Origin: Bacteroidota bacterium
GTDB lineage: Bacteria > Bacteroidota > Bacteroidia > B-17B0 > Aurantibacillaceae
DNA: 64,000 nucleotides
Direction of reading: 5' to 3'
Assembly (NCBI GenBank): GCA_029237825.1
Contig: JAQZBQ010000005.1
Span: forward strand, 78,893 to 142,892
Below, piece after piece: positions 36,196 to 44,990 of this stretch. A program made the translations under genes and the position numbers. Below the pieces are notes generated by a model that was not told the origin of the DNA, made no database searches, and was given only the letters and a program-made list of their open reading frames with translations. Numbering within the stretch: the stretch's first letter is position 1; each line of letters starts with the position of its first letter.

Positions 36196-36947
36196 TGCTC
36201 AAGGGCTTCCAGATAACAATCCTTCCTTTAATCTTAATTTGGTTTTGCAGATGCACTTCTTCAGTCAATACAAGCAAAATTGAGCCTCGTACAAATAATT
36301 CCGTTACGGCTAACGCAAAGAATCCTGATAAAGACACCTCGTTTTTGGAGAAACATCTTATACAGAAGAACCTCATAAACATACATTCCCTTGATACAAA
36401 TATCCGAGTGGTTTTACATTATGCGACAGATCAAAATTTTCTACACAAACCACTTTATAATGGATTGACACAGTGTTATCTACCATGCGAAGTCGCAATC
36501 AAATTATGTAATGCTCAATACTATTTACATGAAAAATTTCCAGATTACAATATAATTGTATTCGACGCGGTTAGGCCATTGCATATCCAAAAGAAGATGT
36601 GGGAAGAACTAGACCTTCCTTCAAGCGAAAAAATTAATTACTTGGCCCATCCGGATGACATTTCCCTGCACAATTATGGTGCAGCAGTGGACGTTGGAAT
36701 CATCGGTCAAAATGATGTGTTATTGGATATGGGAAGTCCGTTTGATCATTTCGGGGAACTCAGTGAACCTAAACTTGAAAAACAATTTTCCGAAAGTGGC
36801 CAACTTTTACCCTGCGCACTCAACAATCGGCTCTTATTACGAAAGGTGATGGAAAGGGCTGGATTTACCTCAATAACCTCAGAATGGTGGCACTTTAATT
36901 CTTCCTCAAAACTAATGGCATCTAAAAAATTTGAATTAATTGAATGA
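36195..36947 (+). CDS. D-Ala-D-Ala dipeptidase-like (VanX, M15D) lipoprotein
   Basis: A 250-residue peptidase with the VanX-type active-site motifs SLHNYGAAVDV (zinc ligands His159 and Asp166) and SEWWHFN (catalytic Glu230, third ligand His233). The N-terminus (LILIWFCRCTSS) is a membrane-directed signal with a poor lipobox at Cys20, so lipidation is uncertain. The M15D family cuts D-alanyl-D-alanine; without vanH and vanA nearby, a role in cell-wall recycling rather than vancomycin resistance is more likely. The ATG overlaps the preceding stop (TGATG), indicating translational coupling. Its 3' end overlaps the convergent YhhQ-type gene by 12 bases. Confidence 0.9.
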   Translation: MLKGFQITILPLILIWFCRCTSSVNTSKIEPRTNNSVTANAKNPDKDTSFLEKHLIQKNLINIHSLDTNIRVVLHYATDQNFLHKPLYNGLTQCYLPCEVAIKLCNAQYYLHEKFPDYNIIVFDAVRPLHIQKKMWEELDLPSSEKINYLAHPDDISLHNYGAAVDVGIIGQNDVLLDMGSPFDHFGELSEPKLEKQFSESGQLLPCALNNRLLLRKVMERAGFTSITSEWWHFNSSSKLMASKKFELIE

Positions 36948-37613
36948 ACCAATAACCGGTTTATCGTTTCTCAAATACTTTCCGATAATAAAATGTCCCA
37001 GGTAAATTAACGGTATCAGTGCGAGTGCCACTAACAATTTAAAGGCGTAGCCCCAGCTGGCATTATAAAGAAACTCATTAAATGGCCACTTCCCGGGGAT
37101 GACAAATGCTATAAATTGAACAATAAAAGTATCAACCAACTGGCTTACCATTGTACTGCCTGTGGCACGCAACCAAATATACCTGGTTCCGGTTGCCTTT
37201 TTAAAGATCCAAAACACATACACGTCTATTAACTGGGAAACTAAAAACGCGATAATGCTACCAACAATAATCCATTGCGATTGGCCAAAGACCAATGCAA
37301 ATTCCTTATCCGGAACCGGTGAAAATGATGTTGACGGTATAGACAACGCTATACTTAAAATGATGAACGTAAAAGTAATTAATCCAACTGTAATATAAGT
37401 AAGTTTTTTAACCCCGTCTTTTCCGTAATGCTCATTTATAAGGTCGGTAAGTAGAAAGATAACCGGCCACATAATAATCCCAATACTCTGAGTAAATAAT
37501 CCGAAAAACTGCACAAGCTTACCACCTATCATTTCAGCGACAATTGCGTTCGTAATAAAAAAACCAGCCAATACAAGAAAAACGGTATCTCTTTTACTCT
37601 TTAAATCCATCAC
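36936..37613 (-). CDS. Queuosine precursor transporter (YhhQ family)
   Basis: A 225-residue membrane protein with about six hydrophobic segments, including VFLVLAGFFITNAIVAEM near the N-terminus, MWPVIFLLTDLINEHYG, and the signature SQLIDVYVFWIFKKATG followed by a TGSTMVSQLVDTFIV repeat. It belongs to the vitamin-uptake-like YhhQ/ECF-related family, in which E. coli YhhQ imports preQ0/preQ1. The motif pair Q-L-I-D-V / Q-L-V-D-T is characteristic. It overlaps the M15 gene by 12 bases at the 3' end. The nearest pterin synthase-family gene (35779) is on the other strand. Confidence 0.92.
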   Translation of the reverse strand: MMDLKSKRDTVFLVLAGFFITNAIVAEMIGGKLVQFFGLFTQSIGIIMWPVIFLLTDLINEHYGKDGVKKLTYITVGLITFTFIILSIALSIPSTSFSPVPDKEFALVFGQSQWIIVGSIIAFLVSQLIDVYVFWIFKKATGTRYIWLRATGSTMVSQLVDTFIVQFIAFVIPGKWPFNEFLYNASWGYAFKLLVALALIPLIYLGHFIIGKYLRNDKPVIGSFN

Positions 37614-37681
37614 CGGCTAATTTATACAAAATTTAAAAACTTCAAACCATTATTCATTTTTACTAAATTTATACTCTTATT

Positions 37682-40600
37682 ATGAGCGGGAAAAAATTTT
37701 ATTTGATTAATAAATGGTGTTGTTCACTTGTGATTTTCTTTTGCTCGCTCGCAGTATGGTCTCAAAATATCAAATTCAAACGGCTGAATATTGAAGAAGG
37801 ATTATCTGCTGTAACAGTCAACACAATTTTCCAGGACTCTCAGGATTTCATTTGGATTGGCACTCAGGATGGATTAAACCGGTATGATGGCTACCATTTT
37901 AAGACCTTTAAAAATGATCCGTTTAATACAAAAAGCATTTCTTCAAACGATGTAAAATGCATTTATGAGGATAATAGTGGCATCATGTATTTTGGTAGTA
38001 ATGGAGGCGGACTATCCATATACAATAAATATATAGAAACGTTTCAAAACCTGCGAACTGGTTTAGGGAATAACACCCTGTCCAACAACAACGTAAATGA
38101 TATCATCGGGTTAAATAATGAAGAGCTTCTCATATCTACTGACAATGGATTGAACCTCTTTAACAAATCCACAAAAACATTTAAATTAATTCCGTTTCGA
38201 GATACAGCAATCAATTTTACTAAGTTTTTTAAAGATTCCTATGGTTCCATCTGGGTGGGATCTGAATCAAATTATATTTTTGAATTTGATGCAACTGCAA
38301 ACAAACTTATTAATTACGAATTACCATCGAAATTCGTAGAGCAGGATAAACTGAATAAAACAATTACAGAACGCAGGAAGAACATTTACGACATTACTCA
38401 ACGAAATGGGGAACTTATTTGCGGATCTGACGGAGGACTTCTGTTTTTTAACCTGAATTCAAAAACATTCACCAATGTATTTTCGTTTGACGAATCAAAC
38501 CGTTATAACAACCGTGTAAAATGTTTTGTTTACACAACGGACTCTACACACCTCTATTTTGGCACCTGGGGTGGATTGGTGAAGTTAAACCTGGATGATT
38601 TTACCTATACTGTTCAGAAAAAAAGTGAAACCTCCGTAAATTCATTGTCAAGCGACAAAATTTCTTCAATTCTTAAAGATAAGCAAAACAACCTTTGGAT
38701 AGGGACCGAAGAAAACGGCCTCAATATTTATTTTAATTCATTAAATAAATTCCCACTTTACAACGCCTCGAATGGCCTGCAAAACGATTTTGTCTATTCC
38801 ATTTGCCAGCTTAAGAATAAAAATATTTTGGTTGGTACCGAGGATGGTTTATATAGCCTGAACCCGGTTACCAACAAAATAAGCAGCTACAACCATTTAT
38901 TAAGTAAACACGAAATTAACACAGTACTCAGTTTACTTGAGGATGAACATGGAAAAATCTGGATAGGTAGTTATGGTCAGGGAATTATCGTGTATAATCC
39001 TGTTACTCAAAAGGAAGTTAAACTTCTGGCGGATAAGAATTTAGGCGGAACTGTTATGAAAATTATTCAGGACAAATCCGGTGTAATTTGGGTAGCAACC
39101 TATAAAGATGGCTTGTATTCAATTAATCCAAACACATATGCAATCCGGCGTTATACAACAGAACATGGTTTATCATCTAACAACATTTATTACATCTATG
39201 AAAATAAGGAGAATAGTACTCTCCTGGTAGGAACAGACGGTGGCGGAATGTGCATCATCGATTTTGTAACCAGTGTAGAAAAACCCTTTATCACTGTATT
39301 CAAACATTCTGACAACAGGAATTCTATCAGTTCAAACAGTGTTAACAGTATCTATAAAGCCAGAAATGGAATTTTCTGGATAGCAACAAGCAATGGTTTA
39401 AATAAATTTGATTTGAAAAAAAAGCATTTTACGGTATATTCAGAAAAAGATGGTTTACCTAACAGCTATATCTACGATGTAATTCCAGATAAAGAAAATA
39501 ACCTGTGGCTACCAAGTAACGCAGGGCTCACAAAATTCAATCCATACGATAATAATGAAGCAGGTTCTGCATTTATTAATTATAATACCAATGATGGGCT
39601 TCAGGCGAGAGAATTTAACCAGGGCGCCTCATTCTTATGTAAAGATGGGAAAATACTTGTGGGTGGAGTTGCCGGACTCAATTATTTCGACCCTTCATCC
39701 ATTAAAAAAAGCACAATTACACCCAGATCATATATTTATTCTTATTCGCGACAAGGAAAAAACGTAGCTGCTGATTCGAGTATTGCCTTCCAAAAACGAC
39801 TTGAATTAACACATAAAGAAAATTACTTTACGTTTGAATTGATTGCACTTGATTATGTTTCAACTGAGAAAACAAAATTCATGTACTACCTTGAAGGATA
39901 TGATAAAGACTGGTCATCTCCTACTTCGGTAAGATTTGTATCTTATACGGAACTACCAGGCGGCGATTATACTTTTAAAGTAAAAGCAACTAATAGTGAC
40001 GGTGTATGGAATGAGGTACCTACAGAACTTAAAATTAAAGTCATACCGCCTTGGTGGAAAACAACCTGGTTCTATATTTTATCATTCATCTTTATTATTG
40101 CAGCGGTATTTGGGTTTACCAGCTATCGCACAAATGCCGTAAAAAAAGAAAATAAGATACTGGAGAATAAGGTAGCCGCACGTACTAAAGAATTAGCTGA
40201 AAAAAACAGAGATATTACCAGTAGCATTGAATATGCTAAACGAATCCAGGAAGCTATTCTACCTGCAAAAGATTTGATTTATAACAGACTAAAAAAGGTT
40301 TTCATTCTTTATAAACCAAAAGATATTGTGAGCGGAGATTTTTACTGGTTTGGAGAAAAAGATCACTTTAAAATTATTGCTGTTGTGGATTGTACAGGGC
40401 ACGGAGTCCCGGGAGCGTTTATGAGTATGATTGGTCATAACCTGTTAAATCAGATAGTTTCTGAAAAAGGAATTTCCAATCCTGGGCAAATATTAGAAGA
40501 GTTACACAGAGGAGTTCAGGCGGCTCTTAAGCAAAACGGAAATGGCATAACCAACACGAATGACGGTATGGACGTATCGATACTCGCATTGAATACTGAA

Positions 40601-40972
40601 ACGCGAAAAGCATTGTGGGCTGGCGCTTTCAGAAGTTTAGTTATTGTAAAGAAAAACGGTGAACTCGAAAAAATTGATGGAAACAAGTATCCTGTCGGGG
40701 GATCTCAACTGGACAGTATCCGCATGTTCACACCGCACCAATTAATCTTAGAGGCGGAGGATTGCCTGTATATGTTTTCTGATGGATATGCCGATCAGTT
40801 TGGAGGTGCAAAAGGAAAAAAATTTATGGTAAAACAATTTCACGAGAATCTGAAAACAATTCACAACATGGATATGTTTGATCAACATACGTATCTTGAA
40901 ATGCGATTGGACGACTGGAAAGGCAACTTGGAGCAGATAGATGATGTATTGGTCATTGGGATAAAAGTGTAA
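37682..40972 (+). CDS. Propeller-sensor / SpoIIE (PP2C) phosphatase, SiaA-like
   Basis: A 1096-residue membrane sensor. Signal peptide about 1-28; then a two-component-regulator propeller (about 30-670) of repeats such as DFIWIGTQDGLNRYDG and KNNLWIGTEENGLNIY; a Y_Y_Y domain (about 710-785); a membrane helix (about 794-815); a coiled coil (about 822-860); and a C-terminal SpoIIE/PP2C domain (about 873-1096). The metal-binding acids are visible: D886 (SGDFYW), D903 (VVDCTGHG), D1034 (FSDGYAD) and D1087/D1088 near the end. Normally this type of sensor ends in a histidine kinase; here the output is a serine/threonine phosphatase. It is followed by a lipoprotein, then siaB- and siaC-like genes, which suggests it dephosphorylates the SiaC-like protein. 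Confidence 0.93.
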   Translation: MSGKKFYLINKWCCSLVIFFCSLAVWSQNIKFKRLNIEEGLSAVTVNTIFQDSQDFIWIGTQDGLNRYDGYHFKTFKNDPFNTKSISSNDVKCIYEDNSGIMYFGSNGGGLSIYNKYIETFQNLRTGLGNNTLSNNNVNDIIGLNNEELLISTDNGLNLFNKSTKTFKLIPFRDTAINFTKFFKDSYGSIWVGSESNYIFEFDATANKLINYELPSKFVEQDKLNKTITERRKNIYDITQRNGELICGSDGGLLFFNLNSKTFTNVFSFDESNRYNNRVKCFVYTTDSTHLYFGTWGGLVKLNLDDFTYTVQKKSETSVNSLSSDKISSILKDKQNNLWIGTEENGLNIYFNSLNKFPLYNASNGLQNDFVYSICQLKNKNILVGTEDGLYSLNPVTNKISSYNHLLSKHEINTVLSLLEDEHGKIWIGSYGQGIIVYNPVTQKEVKLLADKNLGGTVMKIIQDKSGVIWVATYKDGLYSINPNTYAIRRYTTEHGLSSNNIYYIYENKENSTLLVGTDGGGMCIIDFVTSVEKPFITVFKHSDNRNSISSNSVNSIYKARNGIFWIATSNGLNKFDLKKKHFTVYSEKDGLPNSYIYDVIPDKENNLWLPSNAGLTKFNPYDNNEAGSAFINYNTNDGLQAREFNQGASFLCKDGKILVGGVAGLNYFDPSSIKKSTITPRSYIYSYSRQGKNVAADSSIAFQKRLELTHKENYFTFELIALDYVSTEKTKFMYYLEGYDKDWSSPTSVRFVSYTELPGGDYTFKVKATNSDGVWNEVPTELKIKVIPPWWKTTWFYILSFIFIIAAVFGFTSYRTNAVKKENKILENKVAARTKELAEKNRDITSSIEYAKRIQEAILPAKDLIYNRLKKVFILYKPKDIVSGDFYWFGEKDHFKIIAVVDCTGHGVPGAFMSMIGHNLLNQIVSEKGISNPGQILEELHRGVQAALKQNGNGITNTNDGMDVSILALNTETRKALWAGAFRSLVIVKKNGELEKIDGNKYPVGGSQLDSIRMFTPHQLILEAEDCLYMFSDGYADQFGGAKGKKFMVKQFHENLKTIHNMDMFDQHTYLEMRLDDWKGNLEQIDDVLVIGIKV

Positions 40973-41012
40973 AAAAAAAGGGTCAAAGTGTTTTTTAAAT
41001 AAATATTGTTTT

Positions 41013-41020
41013 TATATTTG
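41013..41020 (+). promoter_or_regulatory. -7 box candidate before the lipoprotein-siaB-siaC genes
   Basis: TATATTTG matches TAnnTTTG, 52 bases before the lipoprotein ATG. No -33 element is clear. It competes with the sigma-54-like site listed next. Confidence 0.3.
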
Positions 41021-41030
41021 ATTTATAATT

Positions 41031-41045
41031 TGGCACTTTTTTTGG
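41031..41045 (+). promoter_or_regulatory. Sigma-54 (RpoN)-like -24/-12 element
   Basis: TGGCAC, five T, then TTGG. The consensus is TGGCAC-N5-TTGC: the -24 half is perfect and the spacing is exact (GG at 41032-41033, ten bases, then position 41044-41045), but the last base of the -12 half is G instead of C. The implied start is about 41056, 17 bases before the lipoprotein ATG. The match may be chance. Confidence 0.35.
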
Positions 41046-41072
41046 TCAAACCTGCGAGTTATATACTTTAAG

Positions 41073-41930
41073 ATGAAAAAAAACATCATTATATCGGCAA
41101 TTCTAATTGCTTCATCGATCATCACTTTAGAATCTTGTAAAAAAAAGGAAGAAGCTGATGGCGAAACTCAATCCGTTGTAGACAACGCCATGTGTGAACA
41201 ACAGTTTATGGCAATTACACCTGTTGTTAATGAAAAAGGAATCAATCAGGCTGGTATAAAAAAAGTAAATTCTTGTGGTAACTGGATTATCTTAGGAGCT
41301 CTTGGTAACGCAACAATAACTCCAAGTGCCAATGATACTATTGATAGTGATGCCGATGGACTATACGATAATGGACCGGTGACCTTTCAAATTGATTTTG
41401 GAACAGGTTGTTTAAGTAATGATGGAACTACAAACAGAACAGGGATTATTCAAATAACCACTGCAAAGCGTTGGAAAACCTATAATAACACGGCAACCAT
41501 TGATTTGATAAATTACAAAGTAAATAATATTACCTTTTCAGGGCAGATAAAAATAACCAAACCGGATTCGGTAACTTTTGTAACGGAAGTAATAAATGGC
41601 CATTGCACTGATGGTAACTGGAACATTGATTATACCTGCACAAAAACCTTAAAACAAATTGGAGGTTTTAGTACCAAAACAGATGAATCGGATGATGTAA
41701 TTTCAATTGAAGGCAGTTCTTCAGGTGTGAACCGGGAAGGAAGAAGTTTTTCAACCACAATCACTAGTCCGCTTATTAAAAAATCTAATTGTAAGTGGAT
41801 TACTTCGGGAACGCTGGATCTTACCCCTTCTGGACTTAAAGCGCGTACAGTTGATTATGGCGCTGGTGCTTGTGATGACGATGCCACATACACCGTGAAC
41901 GGTCAAACCATTTCGTTTAAACTTAAATAA
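41073..41930 (+). CDS. Uncharacterised lipoprotein in the Sia-like locus
   Basis: A 285-residue lipoprotein: lipobox LESC (Cys about residue 22) followed by a Lys-rich linker, then a beta-rich domain with repeated TGxxxITxxKRW-like strands and scattered Cys residues (near 41, 68, 113, 178, 185, 244 and 268) that could form disulfides. No known domain was recognised. It lies 100 bases after the phosphatase gene and 21 bases before the siaB-like start (its stop abuts the TTG at 41931), so it is probably co-transcribed with the partner-switch genes. It may relate to signal sensing, or be an unrelated insertion; nothing in the sequence decides this. Confidence 0.75.
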   Translation: MKKNIIISAILIASSIITLESCKKKEEADGETQSVVDNAMCEQQFMAITPVVNEKGINQAGIKKVNSCGNWIILGALGNATITPSANDTIDSDADGLYDNGPVTFQIDFGTGCLSNDGTTNRTGIIQITTAKRWKTYNNTATIDLINYKVNNITFSGQIKITKPDSVTFVTEVINGHCTDGNWNIDYTCTKTLKQIGGFSTKTDESDDVISIEGSSSGVNREGRSFSTTITSPLIKKSNCKWITSGTLDLTPSGLKARTVDYGAGACDDDATYTVNGQTISFKLK

Positions 41931-41951
41931 TTGAAACTACAATCATCTCTT

Positions 41952-42506
41952 ATGATTGACGCCTATAATATATACGATAATATGGACAGGAATAATATCC
42001 TGTTATCATTTAAGGGTGATATCACTTCCGAGCTATTGACATCGATACTCCAGATTATGGAGAATAAGATGGATAATATGCAGGAAGAGCCAAAAACCAA
42101 AAAGAAGGTTTATAACGTTCTGGTTGAATGTTTACAGAACCTATACCATCACATGGATGATGCTACAGACGGAAAAGGTGACAAAAACAGAAGTGCGATA
42201 TTTATGATCGCCAAAAATAATGGGGCATATAATATCATTACTGGAAATTACATCTTAAACGAAAATATTCACGGTTTAAAATCACGCCTTGACGAGGTAA
42301 ATGCTCTTAGTAAAGACCAATTAAAGGATTATTATAAATCTGTTTTAAACAATGGAGAGATGTCTCTGAAAGGCGGTGGCGGCTTAGGTATGATTGACAT
42401 AGCGCGAAAGACCGGTGAAAAATTAGACTATAATTTTTTGGAAATTGACAATAAAGTTTCGTTCTTTACACTTATAATAAAAGTAACTCAACCACAATTA
42501 ATATAA
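41952..42506 (+). CDS. siaB: SiaB-like serine/threonine (anti-sigma-type) protein kinase
   Basis: A 184-residue HATPase-type kinase related to SiaB. The N-box is VECLQNLYHHM near residues 57-67 (E and N of ECLQN bind Mg-ATP), and the glycine loop is GGGGLGMIDIARKTG near 138-152. In Pseudomonas, SiaB phosphorylates SiaC on a Thr and SiaA removes the phosphate. The frame could open at a TTG at 41931 directly after the lipoprotein stop, but the conserved start MIDAYNIYDNMDRNNI begins at the ATG at 41952, which I prefer. The siaC-like gene follows after 11 bases. Confidence 0.88.
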   Translation: MIDAYNIYDNMDRNNILLSFKGDITSELLTSILQIMENKMDNMQEEPKTKKKVYNVLVECLQNLYHHMDDATDGKGDKNRSAIFMIAKNNGAYNIITGNYILNENIHGLKSRLDEVNALSKDQLKDYYKSVLNNGEMSLKGGGGLGMIDIARKTGEKLDYNFLEIDNKVSFFTLIIKVTQPQLI

Positions 42507-42517
42507 ACTAAGTAACT

Positions 42518-42898
42518 ATGGAAAAATACGCTATCGAAGGCACACCAAAAACACCAACCATATCATTTGATATTCAAAACGGTGTATTAGAAATTAAAGG
42601 ACGTTCAATTCCTGAAAATTCAATTGAGTTCTACAAGCCTTTAGTTGATGCATTAGATAAATATTCTTCGGCTTCAAAGCCTGCAACTACTGTAAATATT
42701 CAATTAGAATACTTCAATACAAGTTCTTCAAAATGTATTTTAGATGTATTTAAAAAATTAGAAGCTATTCATAAAGGAGGAAGCGCGGTAACCATTAACT
42801 GGCATTATGAAGAAGATGATGAGGATATGCTTGAAGCTGGTGAAGATTACCAGGCCATTATCAATGTTCCGTTTAAAATGGTTCAGGTAGCTGAATAA
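42518..42898 (+). CDS. siaC: SiaC-like phosphoprotein (DUF1987)
   Basis: A 126-residue DUF1987 protein. The phosphosite region is LEYFNTSSSKCILD with Thr at position 68, the same residue number that is phosphorylated in Pseudomonas SiaC. The rest is a STAS-like alpha/beta fold (TPTISFDIQNGVLEIKGRS near 12-30). In the known system unphosphorylated SiaC binds and activates the diguanylate cyclase SiaD; no GGDEF protein is present here, so the target is unknown. Followed by a strong terminator that ends the operon. Confidence 0.9.
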   Translation: MEKYAIEGTPKTPTISFDIQNGVLEIKGRSIPENSIEFYKPLVDALDKYSSASKPATTVNIQLEYFNTSSSKCILDVFKKLEAIHKGGSAVTINWHYEEDDEDMLEAGEDYQAIINVPFKMVQVAE

Positions 42899-42920
42899 TT
42901 TTTCCTTGTAAATTTATAGA

Positions 42921-42944
42921 ACCCCGAAATTTCGGGGTTTTTTT
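42921..42944 (+). terminator. Rho-independent terminator after the siaC-like gene
   Basis: The perfect dyad CCCCGAAATTTCGGGG (42922-42937) is followed by seven T. It separates the Sia-like operon from the aldolase gene. Confidence 0.92.
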
Positions 42945-42967
42945 ATGCGTTTTAACCATTTTTTTTA

Positions 42968-42975
42968 TAAGTTTG
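42968..42975 (+). promoter_or_regulatory. -7 box candidate before the aldolase gene
   Basis: TAAGTTTG matches TAnnTTTG, 24 bases before the ATG, just after the siaC terminator. Confidence 0.4.
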
Positions 42976-42999
42976 TAACCTCAAAAAAAGAACATATAT

Positions 43000-44052
43000 A
43001 TGTCTAAAATAACCGATTTACTAGGAGCGCAAGCAGATAATTTATTAAACCACACTTGTAAAACCATTTTAAAGGATAGTATTTTATCTCCAAGCCCGGA
43101 TTTTATCGACCAAACATTCGTTTATAGTAACAGAAACCCGCAGGTTTTAAGAAGTCTTGCTCAATTGTATGGTACAGGAAGATTAGCAAATACTGGTTAC
43201 ATGAGCATTTTACCGGTAGACCAGGGAATTGAACATAGTGCCGGAGCTTCATTTGCACCAAATCCAATTTATTTTGACAGCGAAAATATTGTTAAGTTAG
43301 CCATTGAAGGCGGTTGTAACGCTGTTGCATCTACTTATGGCGTTTTAGGCTCTGTAGCACGAAAATATGCTCATAAGATTCCATTTATTGTGAAGATCAA
43401 TCATAATGAATTTATTTCCTATCCAAATAAATTTGACCAAATCATGTTTGGTACTGTGGAAGATGCTTATAACATGGGGGCGGTAGCGGTTGGAGCTACA
43501 ATTTATTTCGGCTCCGCGGAGTCGGGACGACAAATTATTGAAGTCGCTCAAGCCTTTGAACGCGCTCATCAATTAGGGATGGCGACTATTTTATGGTGTT
43601 ACACCAGGAACAGTGCATTTAAAAAAGACGGTGTCGATTACCATACTGCAGCCGATTTATCTTCACAAGCAAACCATTTGGGAGTAACGATTCAGGCGGA
43701 TATTATCAAACAGAAATTATCCGACAAAAACGGCGGATATACCGCAGTCGGTCATGGGAAAACCCACCCTAAAGTGTATAGTGAATTAACAACTGATCAT
43801 CCAATTGATTTGTGCCGCTACCAGGTAGTAAATTGTTATATGGGAAAAGTGGGTTTAATTAATAGCGGCGGTGAAAGTAAAGGAGCTTCTGATTTGTCTG
43901 AAGCAGTGACTACTGCGGTTATAAATAAGCGCGGAGGAGGACAAGGTTTAATATCAGGTCGTAAAGCATTTCAGAAACCTTTGAAAGAGGGAATTGAGTT
44001 GTTAAACCTGGTTCAGGACGTTTACCTGGATAAAACTATTACAGTTGCTTAA
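43000..44052 (+). CDS. fbaB: Class I fructose-bisphosphate aldolase (FbaB/DhnA type)
   Basis: A 350-residue TIM-barrel aldolase, the same length as E. coli FbaB. Landmarks are [22 protein letters not shown] (about 68-89), the [11 protein letters not shown] strand, the [13 protein letters not shown] strand and the ending [17 protein letters not shown], which binds the sugar phosphate. It cleaves fructose-1,6-bisphosphate through a Schiff-base Lys. Upstream is a terminator with a -7 box between; accD follows 79 bases later on the same strand. Confidence 0.95.
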   Translation: MSKITDLLGAQADNLLNHTCKTILKDSILSPSPDFIDQTFVYSNRNPQVLRSLAQLYGTGRLANTGYMSILPVDQGIEHSAGASFAPNPIYFDSENIVKLAIEGGCNAVASTYGVLGSVARKYAHKIPFIVKINHNEFISYPNKFDQIMFGTVEDAYNMGAVAVGATIYFGSAESGRQIIEVAQAFERAHQLGMATILWCYTRNSAFKKDGVDYHTAADLSSQANHLGVTIQADIIKQKLSDKNGGYTAVGHGKTHPKVYSELTTDHPIDLCRYQVVNCYMGKVGLINSGGESKGASDLSEAVTTAVINKRGGGQGLISGRKAFQKPLKEGIELLNLVQDVYLDKTITVA

Positions 44053-44131
44053 TAATTATGAGTTAAAAATGCAGAATAATCTGCACGTTTAATTTCTGAA
44101 TTATTTATTTTAAATTCTTAATTAAAGAGAA

Positions 44132-44977
44132 ATGGGTTGGTTTAAAAGATTAAAAGAAGGGATTACAACTACAACAGTAGAAAAGCGGGAAACCCCTGAA
44201 GGTCTTTGGTATAAATGTCCGTCATGCAAAAAAATTCATACCGCACAGGAACACAAAGCTCATCAGCATGTATGTATTGATTGCGGATACCACGAAAGAA
44301 TTAATAGTGCAGAGTATTTTGAAATCATTTTCGATGACAACCAGTTTACCGAACTTCATGAAAATCTAGTAAGCGGCGATCCTTTGGAATTTACAGACAC
44401 AAAAAAATACGCCGATCGTTTAGTAGATACCATTAAAAAATCGGGTTTAAAAGACGCTTTGAGAAGTGGTTATGGTAAAGTTAACGGAAATGACCTCGTT
44501 GTTTGCTGTATGGATTTTGGTTTTATCGGCGGTTCGATGGGAAGCGTTGTTGGTGAAAAAATTGCGCGATCAATTGATTTCTGCCTAAAAACCAGGACAC
44601 CATTATTGATTATTTCAAAATCAGGAGGTGCCCGAATGATGGAAGCCGCTTTTTCGTTGATGCAGATGGCAAAAACAGCTGCTAAGTTATCTTTAATGGA
44701 CAAAGCCGGTATTCCTTATATATCGTTATGTACGGATCCTACCACGGGCGGGGTTACTGCAAGTTACGCCATGTTAGGTGACCTGAATATCTCTGAACCT
44801 GGTGCGCTCATTGGTTTTGCTGGGCCACGTGTAGTGAAAGAGACCATTGGGAAAGATTTACCTAAAGGATTTCAAACTGCCGAATTTGTTTTAGAACATG
44901 GATTTCTAGACAAGATCATTCCGAGAACGGAATTAAAGAATAAACTCGGTGCACTGCTTCAGATGTTTAAAAACTAG
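44132..44977 (+). CDS. accD: Acetyl-CoA carboxylase carboxyltransferase subunit beta
   Basis: A 281-residue protein. The N-terminal zinc ribbon has C29, C32, C48 and C51 (YKCPSCKK and VCIDCGYH). The crotonase-fold core shows MGSVVGEKI, the acyl-CoA-binding [11 protein letters not shown] and the [20 protein letters not shown] block. It transfers carboxyl from biotin to acetyl-CoA in the first step of fatty-acid synthesis. The usual partner accA is not adjacent. Closed by a terminator. Confidence 0.96.
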   Translation: MGWFKRLKEGITTTTVEKRETPEGLWYKCPSCKKIHTAQEHKAHQHVCIDCGYHERINSAEYFEIIFDDNQFTELHENLVSGDPLEFTDTKKYADRLVDTIKKSGLKDALRSGYGKVNGNDLVVCCMDFGFIGGSMGSVVGEKIARSIDFCLKTRTPLLIISKSGGARMMEAAFSLMQMAKTAAKLSLMDKAGIPYISLCTDPTTGGVTASYAMLGDLNISEPGALIGFAGPRVVKETIGKDLPKGFQTAEFVLEHGFLDKIIPRTELKNKLGALLQMFKN

Positions 44978-44990
44978 TGGTATATCATTA

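Noticed and set aside
36195..36947. A vancomycin-resistance cluster suggested by the VanX-like gene
   Set aside because: No vanH, vanA/B ligase or vanR/S genes are present; a single VanX-like dipeptidase is not evidence of resistance.
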